From assembly GCA_024220505.1 (NCBI GenBank), contig JAKZZE010000017.1, positions 1,116,001 through 1,180,000 of the forward strand: a stretch of 64,000 nucleotides of DNA, written 5' to 3'. The notes beneath the pieces are model-generated. The model had not been told where the DNA came from. It made no database searches and saw only the letters and a list, made by a program, of their open reading frames with translations. Source of the stretch: Rhizopus arrhizus. Taxonomy: Eukaryota; Mucoromycota; Mucoromycetes; Mucorales; Rhizopodaceae. Positions within the stretch are counted from its first letter, which is position 1, and every line of letters begins with the position of its first letter. A program made the translations under genes and the position numbers. This document shows positions 56,671 to 64,000 of this stretch, piece by piece.

Positions 56671-59600
56671 GTGAGGTCCAACACCTTTGTATAAGCCTTT
56701 GGAACGCGAATGGTCTTCGGACCACGACCGTTCATGAAGTCCTGTCTCATTGCTTATCCTCCACACTCCTTTTTATTACCGAGACTTGGCTTCTTTCCCC
56801 TTCTCTCCTTCCCACTGACTGGATGCAGTATCATGTGTATGGTGTTCCTGTACCTTCGGCCAACCGTGGTTCGATGGGTGTTACTGCTCTGGTCTCTCCT
56901 TCTTGTCCCTTTCCTGTCTCTCAACTTCCTTCACCGAATCGGTATACCCTTTCGTTGAAGGTCGGACCCTTTCGCATTCATTGTTTGTATGTTCCTCCTC
57001 CTCTTTCCAACTCTGAATTTGTAAATGTACTTTCCTCCATCCCCTCCTTACCCAATACTTTTATTTGTGGCGACTTTAATGCTCGTCTTGGTGACCTCAC
57101 TGGTGATGCATTGGTCTCTCCTCGTGGTGCTGCTATGGCTCGCTGGCTTGCTGATCGCTCCTTGACCGTTCTGAATGGCCCACTGGCTCATGGTATTCCT
57201 ACCTGGGTCGGGTTTCGTGATGATCGAGAGATGAGTAGCATCATTGACATGTTTTTAACAAACGCGTCATTGATGTCTCCTCGCCTTGACATCGCGTCTG
57301 ACTTGTCTCTTGGTTCTGATCATCGTCTACTCACGCTGTCTTTTTCATTTACTCAGTCAAGTGCCTCTGAGTCATTGTCTGATATACCTGATACCACTCT
57401 ACATCCTCGTCGATTATGGAACTTGTCTCGCCTTGGTGAACCTGATCCATGTCAGCTGTATCAAGATACATTTCGTACGTCCTCTGCTCCTTTGCTTTCT
57501 CAACTGAAAAGGTTGGTTCAACACCCTCCTTCTTCACGTCCACCTATTGACGACCTCAACGCGTCGCTCAACAACATAATCTATCGTTCTCTTGACTCTT
57601 CTGTCGGTGATCGTCCTCCTCGTCCATCCCATTGGAAAAAGTACTGGACACAACAATTACAAGATGCTGCTGACTTCCGCAACAGGTGCTACCGTAGATG
57701 GCGTCGTGCCTTTGGCATCGACAAAGTCTATTGGTGGCATCAACATCAACACGCAAATGTTTCTTTCCGTCAAGCTGTGGCCAATGCCAAGCGTCTGTCC
57801 TGGCAAGCATTTTGCAAGTCTCTCGAATCTGACTTCACTAAAGCCGTTTCCAAAGTCAAGCAACTCAATCGACGACATCAGTCATCATCGTCGTTTTCCC
57901 ATCCTGATGGTCCATCTAAGGCAGTGGAGGTAATGGCTAGTCACTTGGCTTCGGTCTTTGATGGCAGTCTTCTACCTTCCACTCGCCCACCACCTCCGTC
58001 ATCTCCATCCTCTCTTGGTTTGCCTCTTGGTCTCCATGGTTCGTCTCCCTCTGGTTCCGCTGGTTCTCCTGGTCCTTCAAATTCTCTCTTCGCTCCTTTA
58101 ACTATTCACATGTACATCGGTCAGCTCCCTACTCGTAAAGCTCCTGGTGCTGATCACATCAAGGCCGAGATGCTCAAGCCGATCAGTACTGACCTGTCAT
58201 TCATTCTTTCCTGGTTCTTTACTCTATGCTATCAATGGTCCTATGTTCCTTCTCTGTGGCGACATGCTCAAGTTTATCCCATTTTCAAGAAAGGTGATTC
58301 ATCACTTCCCTCAAACTACCGTCCAATCTCACTCACATCTGTATTCCGCAAGCTACTTGAGCTGTCGCTGTCTCCATGGTTGTCCTCTGCATCTCCTCCT
58401 CTTGACCTTGCTCAAGGTGGTTTCCGTCCTCGTCGATCTGCCCTGGATCAGGCTCTGTGTCTACATGAACTGATACAATCATATTACCGTCGTTCTCATC
58501 GGTTTCCTGTGGTGGCATTCCTGGATATCAAGTCGGCCTACGATACCGTCGACCGGCGTGTTATCTGGGATGCTCTCTCTCGTTCTGGTGCTGGTTCATC
58601 TCCTTGTCTGCCTCTCTTGGTCCATCTTTTTGATGATGTCTCGGTGTCTGTCCTGGTGTCAAACCATTCTTCTGCTGCTTTCTCTCCTGTCACCGGTGTC
58701 TTGCAAGGTTCTGTTCTCAGTCCTCACTTGTACTCGGTGTACATCAACACATTACCTGCTCTCCTCCGTCAAGTCGCTGCTCCTGCTACCCATTTGGTTC
58801 CCTCCTCTGGTTCTGCTGATGCTGGTATGGTCCCAGTGAACTCTCTCCTCTTTGCTGACGATGTCGCAGTCATTGGCTCGGCAAAGTCAGTCAAAGAGAT
58901 GCTCAAGCTTTGCGAACAACATTCACTGTCTCTGGGTTATCGATGGAACCCAACAAAATGTGCGGTGCTCAACCATCCACCATTGTCATCTTCTTCGTCT
59001 TCCTCTGATCGCCTCCAGTTGTACGGTACTCCTCTGCCTTTGGTGGATGAGTTCGTATACCTTGGAGTGCCCTTCGTCAAGTCTGGTCTCTCTGCTCCTT
59101 CCTTGGTTTCTCTTCGGTCTCCTGGTGTACTCAAGGTTATGGCTATTTTAAACAAGATTGGTGTCAACCGTCAAGGTTTCTCTCTTCTGCTCTGCTCACG
59201 CATCTATGCTACCTTTGTTCGCCCGAAGTTTGAGTATGGCCTAGCCATATCTCGGCTGACGGCAACCGACCTCAAATCTATAGAAAATCTGCAAGATCGC
59301 TGTCTTCGTCTCTTGGTTGGTGGTCATCGTACCTCTTCTACAACAATCATCAAGCATATTACCACGCTGCCATCTATGCGTCATCGTGTAGATGTGCTTA
59401 CAACTCGCTACTGTCTTCGTGCTCGCTCTCTCCCTGCTTCTTGCTTGCTGTCTCTGCTGTCAACAACGCTACCTGTCTCTCGTATCAAGGTTCATCTTGA
59501 AAAGAATCCGCTCTTCTTGGCTCTGCCTTCTCCTCTTCCGTCCTCCGATGCTCGGCTCAAGACCTTCTTTCGCCAGTATCGTGAGCGTCAAGTCACGTCT

Positions 59601-60035
59601 ATTGTCACCTCCACTACCCAGGTTCTCCTACGCGCATGTCGCCCTGCTCTGGTGGTTGATCCCGTTCTTTACGTTCCTGCAACCCGTGCAGAACGCTCTC
59701 TCTTGGTTCGTTGGCGTCTTGGCTGGCTGCCAGGTAAGCCTGAAGACTGTCCTTGTGGCCGTGATCGTCGTTCCCGTCGCCACTTTCTTGAGTGCGATTT
59801 GATCCCGTCTTTCCTTTGGTCTGACCTTCCTCGCTGTCCTCCTGGGTCTTATCCCATTGACTTTGCTCTTTCCTCGTTGCCTCTTGGTCGCTCAGCTCGC
59901 TGTCCTCCTTGGTGGTCTTCTCTTCTGTTAATGCTCTGGCACATCCAACGCCTCTGCCGTCCTGATAGCTTCTATGCTATTGACTCTTCTCCTGGTGCCT
60001 TATGGTATTCTAGCTCTTCTCGTAACTCTGACTGA
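56667..60035 (+). CDS. LINE C ORF2: APE endonuclease, reverse transcriptase, zinc knuckle
   Basis: The 1122 residues are intact. The endonuclease part is nearly identical to LINE A (CGDFNARLGD, GSDHRLLTL). RT landmarks are KAPGADH, FLDIKSAYDTVDR, LQGSVLSP and FADD near 730. The knuckle CPCGRDRRSRRHFLEC is near 1027. The Ser/Pro linker before RT is five residues shorter than in LINE A. Being open throughout, this copy is a second candidate active source. Confidence 0.93.
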   Translation: MSEVQHLCISLWNANGLRTTTVHEVLSHCLSSTLLFITETWLLSPSLLPTDWMQYHVYGVPVPSANRGSMGVTALVSPSCPFPVSQLPSPNRYTLSLKVGPFRIHCLYVPPPLSNSEFVNVLSSIPSLPNTFICGDFNARLGDLTGDALVSPRGAAMARWLADRSLTVLNGPLAHGIPTWVGFRDDREMSSIIDMFLTNASLMSPRLDIASDLSLGSDHRLLTLSFSFTQSSASESLSDIPDTTLHPRRLWNLSRLGEPDPCQLYQDTFRTSSAPLLSQLKRLVQHPPSSRPPIDDLNASLNNIIYRSLDSSVGDRPPRPSHWKKYWTQQLQDAADFRNRCYRRWRRAFGIDKVYWWHQHQHANVSFRQAVANAKRLSWQAFCKSLESDFTKAVSKVKQLNRRHQSSSSFSHPDGPSKAVEVMASHLASVFDGSLLPSTRPPPPSSPSSLGLPLGLHGSSPSGSAGSPGPSNSLFAPLTIHMYIGQLPTRKAPGADHIKAEMLKPISTDLSFILSWFFTLCYQWSYVPSLWRHAQVYPIFKKGDSSLPSNYRPISLTSVFRKLLELSLSPWLSSASPPLDLAQGGFRPRRSALDQALCLHELIQSYYRRSHRFPVVAFLDIKSAYDTVDRRVIWDALSRSGAGSSPCLPLLVHLFDDVSVSVLVSNHSSAAFSPVTGVLQGSVLSPHLYSVYINTLPALLRQVAAPATHLVPSSGSADAGMVPVNSLLFADDVAVIGSAKSVKEMLKLCEQHSLSLGYRWNPTKCAVLNHPPLSSSSSSSDRLQLYGTPLPLVDEFVYLGVPFVKSGLSAPSLVSLRSPGVLKVMAILNKIGVNRQGFSLLLCSRIYATFVRPKFEYGLAISRLTATDLKSIENLQDRCLRLLVGGHRTSSTTIIKHITTLPSMRHRVDVLTTRYCLRARSLPASCLLSLLSTTLPVSRIKVHLEKNPLFLALPSPLPSSDARLKTFFRQYRERQVTSIVTSTTQVLLRACRPALVVDPVLYVPATRAERSLLVRWRLGWLPGKPEDCPCGRDRRSRRHFLECDLIPSFLWSDLPRCPPGSYPIDFALSSLPLGRSARCPPWWSSLLLMLWHIQRLCRPDSFYAIDSSPGALWYSSSSRNSD

Positions 60036-60301
60036 AACCCTTCTTTGTCTGTCTCCTGCTGATCCCCCACGGAAGTAAAGCCATCAAAGTTCCTTACCGT
60101 TGGGCTGTGACAGTAGGTCAGCTAAGTTGTGGAAGTAGGCAGTCAATCTGATCTTTTGCTTTATCATTTTTTTGGAGTTTTTCTGTTTCTCAGGCTCCTT
60201 TTTTGTACCTTATTCTTTTTTCATTGTACTTGAAGATGCAATAATGACTTTTTAGTCGCCTGCAAATATCTTCCTATTAAATAAAAACAAAATCTTTAAC
60301 C
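60036..60301 (+). other. LINE C 3' UTR with conserved tail hairpin
   Basis: Hairpin GACT-TTTT-AGTC at 60246-60257, then AAATCTTTAACC. Confidence 0.7.
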
Positions 60302-60315
60302 TGAGCTAAGCGACC
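60302..60315. repeat. 14-bp tRNA-Ile start between LINE C and the SINE
   Basis: TGAGCTAAGCGACC; the target-site duplication. Confidence 0.9.
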
Positions 60316-60822
60316 GGGATGTGGATGTAGCCTCAGTCGGTAGAGCGTCGGACTATATTGGTGAGGTCGCAAGTTCGACCCCTGATAGGATCTTCGGATC
60401 TATCCCTTCCCTGCCCCTCTACATGTTCTCTTTCTGCGGTGCTTTAAGCACTGAATGATTTTGTCTTGTGTGTCGCGTTGAGCGGCAGCTTTGTATCTGT
60501 TCGCCTTCCTTCCCTCCATTGTTGTTTGGTGTTGTGCCGCTTGATAACACCTGGTTTTAATGCCACAAGTTGCTTCGGTGGTATGAGGTGTTTGTTGATC
60601 GTTGTCTGTGCGTTGCCTGGATTCCCAGCCCCGGGATTAAAGAAGCACCGTTCTGTCTCTGCCTCAAGTCTTCGTCTATGGTTTCTGCTTCAAGATTGTA
60701 ATTCGCTCCTTCCCCCATTCCCCCCTAATAACTTGTATGCTTTCCAGGATGTTCCTGTGGATTGCAATAATGATTTGTTAATCGCCTGCATATAATCCAA
60801 TAAAATATAAAAATCTTTAACC
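60316..60822 (+). mobile_element. tRNA-headed SINE in the tRNA-Ile stack
   Basis: This 507-bp SINE has a tRNA-like head with A box (TAGCCTCAGTCGG, one extra C) and B box (GTCGCAAGTTCGACCCC). The body has CCTGCCCCTCTACATGTTCT, also found in the SINE at tRNA-Ala. The tail is TTGCAATAATGATTTGTTAATCGCCTGCA-like, then AAATCTTTAACC. The tail hairpin GATT-TGTT-AATC is at 60773-60784. It is followed by the 14-bp duplication at 60823-60836. It has no coding capacity and is probably mobilised by the LINE. Confidence 0.88.
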
Positions 60823-60836
60823 TGAGCTAAGCGACC
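60823..60836. repeat. 14-bp tRNA-Ile start after the SINE
   Basis: TGAGCTAAGCGACC; the target-site duplication, fifth copy. Confidence 0.9.
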
Positions 60837-60887
60837 GGGGATGTGGATGTAGCTCAGCCGGCAGAGCGCCCGACTATTATTGTTGTG
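60837..60887 (+). mobile_element. SINE head stub, oldest layer of the stack
   Basis: GGGGATGTGGATGTAGCTCAG plus about 30 nt matches the SINE head, then breaks into the tandem repeat. It is truncated by the repeat or by a rearrangement. Confidence 0.75.
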
Positions 60888-62261
60888 GTTAAACCCCAAA
60901 ATCCTGTGGTTGCCCGCTTAATTTCCGAGTTGTGGTTTGGGCATTTTTCGTGACCATAACTAAAGTTAGAGCCATGGCTATAGCGAAAAACTAAAATCCA
61001 GTGTTGTCCGGTTATTTTTCGGAGTAATAACCAACACTAGGCGCACCCCATTGGGTATATAAACGAGATAAAGTGATTTTTGCATATAGCTCACTATTTT
61101 TGTGCCTATGGCTAGGCTTATGACTAAAATTTGGCTTATAGTTAAAGTTAAGCGGAGTAATAACCAACGCTAAGTGCACTCCATTTGCTCTATAAATGGG
61201 ATAAAGCCATTTTTACACCTAGCCCACTATTTTTGTGCCTATGGATAGGCTTATAGCTAAAATTTGGCTTATGACTGAAGTTAAGGTTGGATCTGTGATT
61301 ATTTGCATGGTTAAACCCCAAAATCCTGTGGTTGCCCGCTTAATTTTGGAATTGTGGTTGTGGTTAAACCCCAAAATCCTGTGGTTGCCCGCTTAATTTC
61401 AGAGTTGTGGTGGAGCACTTTTCATGACGATAACTAAAGTTAGAATCACGGCTATAGCAAAAATATGAAAATTTCAGTGTTGGCCGGTTACGTTTCGGAG
61501 TAATAACGAACACTAGGTGCACCCCATTGGGTTATATAACGAGATAAAGTGATTTTTACACATAATCCACTATTTTAGTGCCTATGGCTAGGCTTATAGC
61601 TAAAATTTGGCTTATGGCTAAAGTTAAGCGGAGTAATAACCAACACTAAGTGCACCCTATTTGCTCTATAAATGGGATAAAGCAATTTTACACATAGCCC
61701 ACTATTTTGTGCCTATGGCTATGCTTATAGCTATAATTTGGCCTATGACTAAAGTTAAGGTTGGATCTCTGATTATTTGCATGGTTAAACCCCAAAATCC
61801 TGTGGTTGCCCGCTTAATTTCCGAGTTGTGGTTAGGGCACTTTTCATGACGATAACTAAAGTTAGAATCACGGCTATAGCAAAAATATGAAATTCAGTGT
61901 TGGCCGGTTACGTTTCGGAGTAATAACGAACACTAGGCGCACCCCATTGGGTATATAAACGAGATAAAGTGATTTTTTTACACATAGCCCACTATTTTGG
62001 TGCCTATGGCTAGGCTTATAGCTAAAATTTGGCTTATGGCTAAAGTTAAGCGGAGTGATAATCAACACTAGACACACCCCCATTTGGTCTACAAATCATA
62101 CAAAGCCATTTTTACACATAGCCCACTATGTTTTATGCCTATGGATAGGCTTATAGCTAAAATTTGGCCTATGACTAAAGTTAAGCTTGGATCTCTGATT
62201 ATTCTAAGGTTATACCTAAAATCCTGTGGTTGCCCGCTTAATTTCAGAATTGTGAAATGAA
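60888..62261. repeat. About 422-bp tandem repeat with internal duplication
   Basis: The block GGTTAAACCCCAAAATCCTG starts near 60887, 61309, 61362 and 61781, with a decayed version near 62207; main spacings are about 420-425 bp. Each unit contains a related about 190-bp segment twice (TGCCTATGGCTAGGCTTATA ... GCGGAGTAATAACCAACACTA). The short frame at 61661-61849 is not a gene. It is probably a satellite or a tandemised element end. Confidence 0.75.
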
Positions 62262-63086
62262 TGGAAAGTTAGGAAGCAAATCTGTCCCAATAAGAATTTT
62301 ACAATTGTGAGAGGAAGCATGATCGTCAATAATATGAAACTTATGTTTAATAATATGGTCAATGTTGTCGTATTCGACATTCAACATAATCAATAGATCT
62401 CATTCTGGGAATTTGGTCGCCATTTGCTAAAACTAGGTTCCAGGAACTGAATGAAATTTAATATTATTGTCTATTGCAAATTTTTTATTTATGACAGAGA
62501 CACGTGCACCAGTATCTATGATACCATAAGCGTTCACATTATTAAGCGTGATTGGAGTAAAGGGGGAATAAGCCACATTATCCGATTCGAATAGACTATC
62601 ATCTTCTCCAAACTTTATTGTTACGAATGGCAAAGACATTTTTGTTATACTCTTCATCAAACTAGTATTTATATTTTTATTTGAACAGATTATATTTCTG
62701 TCATAATGCTTATAAAGAAATTCAATTTCGTCATCAGATGATTCACATTGCTCATACGAGTGCGAGGTAGATTCATTATTACTAGGAGATAAAGATAAAT
62801 CAGTAACTCTGTTTTTAGGAGATTTATTTATCTGACTAATGCTAGTGATCGAGTTGGACAGCTCTAAATTGCTAACAGTTTTGTCATTCCCTTTAGAAGA
62901 ATTACTTACAATTTTTTTTGCCATATTTTCTTTTGATATGTTCATAGTCTTACAGAACAAGATGAATAATGACGAGGAGAGTACTTGGCAGTTTTGCAAA
63001 ATGTGCATATACCTTGTTTCTTTAAATCTGCAATTCTTGCTCAAATTCAACAGATGTTTTTGAAACTTTTTGGATCTTATGTTCAC
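62262..63086 (-). pseudogene. Decayed Gypsy-like protease region
   Basis: The minus-strand frame 63086-62433 (217 residues) is Ser/Asn-rich and acidic, then ends in an aspartic protease start GIIDTGARVSVINKKF (DTGA near 62507-62518). The remainder of the protease, with an ILIGTDLL flap-side motif near 62280-62300, lies in another frame after a stop near 62433. Thus the protease is broken. It is cut off by the tandem repeat on its downstream side, and no RT follows. The family differs from the intact element at 1-14351, which has DCG here. Confidence 0.7.
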
Positions 63087-63132
63087 TTTGATGTACCATT
63101 TTTCTTTTTTAGTATTGGCGTTATCATCCTGT

Positions 63133-64000
63133 TCAACGAGTTTTTTGGTATTGTCTTTCTTTTCTTATCTTAAGGATGTTCAACAAAGCAGATTCTAAGT
63201 TAGCCATTTCTTTAATTAGAATTGACTCCAGAACATTCCATTCCTTAGGCAGAGGAATAGGCAAGTTGCGTGTTGAATAAATACTTTCTCCAGTGATATT
63301 GGAGCTAGTAGAGACAAGCGAGGGAAGATTTTTTTTGACAGTAGCTTGGACAATTTCCTGAAACTTGACAGTGGTAAAGCCTCGAAATGAAATGTCCAAT
63401 CAAGAAAGTGTTATCATGCATGTTAACCTTTGCACCAAGAGAGAAAAGACGATATCGATCCATTGCTTGGGTCAAAGTTTCACAACGTTCTTGTTTGAAA
63501 TTGATAAGATTTTTAAACCACATCTCTGGTGTAGTTTGTTGAAGCAAGATCGAAGCGTTGTTTCAAGACTTCTTTTGCCTGATCCCAATTCAAAGCGGTT
63601 TTCTTATCCATACAACGTCTTTTAATGAATCGTTTCGAACCAGTCATGGTCGGTATCACTGTCAGACTTTTCAAAAGAAACTTCCAGGTAGTGCAACCAA
63701 TGATCCTCTACAGATACATCATAATCCAAGAATTTTCTTTGGAAATCTCTAATAAACATATCCAAAGATGGTTCGTTACTAGGATTGACGTTTTATCACC
63801 TTCGCGAAGAGTGAGCTGATACAGAGCACTAGCGGTAGGGTTGACATTGAATTTTGGGATTTCACGGCTTGGGATAAGTCTATCCTTGGGTGATGAATTT
63901 CTAGATTCATTGCCCTTCAACTCATGATTACGCAGTTCTAACTGGGAAGCAATGATAGCGTCAACATCTTTTAAAGCTGATACAGCATAGCTCAATTGCT
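63133..64000 (-). pseudogene. Decayed Gypsy-like gag
   Basis: Three overlapping minus-strand frames (63995-63708, 63547-63305, 63399-63133) together resemble a retrotransposon gag. They include IPKFNVNPTAS near the start of the capsid region and WFKNLINFKQERCETLTQAM, the typical gag capsid segment. They lie directly upstream of the protease relic. Multiple frame changes show decay. The region continues past the window edge. Confidence 0.65.

Larger units (their letters stand above)
55486..60301 (+). mobile_element. LINE C at tRNA-Ile (both ORFs intact, mosaic)
   Basis: This 4816-bp element has the same ends as LINEs A and B. The 5' half of ORF1 and two blocks in ORF2 (about 58190-58500 and 58905-59450) are clearly diverged. 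The blocks between them are almost identical to A and B. Confidence 0.92.

Noticed and set aside
46174..60035. Minus-strand and alternative-frame ORFs of 60-185 aa within the LINE ORFs
   Set aside because: They occur in all three LINE copies as shadows of ORF1/ORF2 with GC-richer codons; no independent motif or start context.

Overview
The window looks like a transposable-element island in an AT-rich nuclear genome, most likely an early-diverging (mucoromycete-type) fungus. The support is Ty3/Gypsy-type and non-LTR retrotransposons, Tc1/mariner and CACTA-like DNA transposons, eukaryotic nuclear tRNA genes (Lys-UUU, Ala-AGC, Ile-AAU) and very T/A-rich spacers. The taxonomic guess is an inference. 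I find no convincing host protein-coding gene in 64 kb; the only host genes are the three tRNAs.

Layout. 1-14351: two head-to-tail copies, minus strand, of a Ty3/Gypsy-type LTR retrotransposon (period about 7.33 kb) sharing one LTR; the first is cut by the window edge. Gene order on the minus strand is gag, a -1 frameshift site, PR-RT-RNase H, a separate integrase ORF, and an unrecognised fourth ORF (261 aa) that runs through the polypurine-tract position into the 3' LTR. 14445-19860: tRNA-Lys with a full-length two-ORF LINE inserted at its 5' end. 19915-31994: three about 2.7-kb non-autonomous elements with CACTG termini. One carries a Tc1/mariner copy, and one splits a tRNA-headed SINE that sits against tRNA-Ala (31995-32067). 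32190-45240: a nest of solo LTRs from several families, with 4-bp target duplications, plus a near-complete Tc1/mariner element, a 3.85-kb CACTA-termini element and a copia-like solo LTR. 45698-60887: tRNA-Ile followed by a stack of three LINEs, one SINE and one SINE stub, each separated by a 14-bp copy of the tRNA 5' end. 60888-62261: an about 422-bp tandem repeat. 62262-64000: a decayed gag-protease region of another Gypsy-like element.

How the parts relate. The LINE and SINE share the same tRNA 5'-end target and the same 3' tail, including a 4-bp hairpin that covaries, so the SINE probably borrows the LINE machinery. The Gypsy element primes from tRNA-Ile(AAU): its 18-nt primer-binding site matches exactly the 3' end plus CCA of the tRNA gene that anchors the LINE stack. 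The first 11 nt of that site, preceded by a small hairpin, recur inside at least 13 LTR copies of several families. Those LTRs look modular, with promoter-side (U3) and leader-side (R-U5) halves exchanged near the TATA box. The points most worth following up are the fourth ORF, the LTR module swapping, and the tRNA-anchored LINE/SINE stack.
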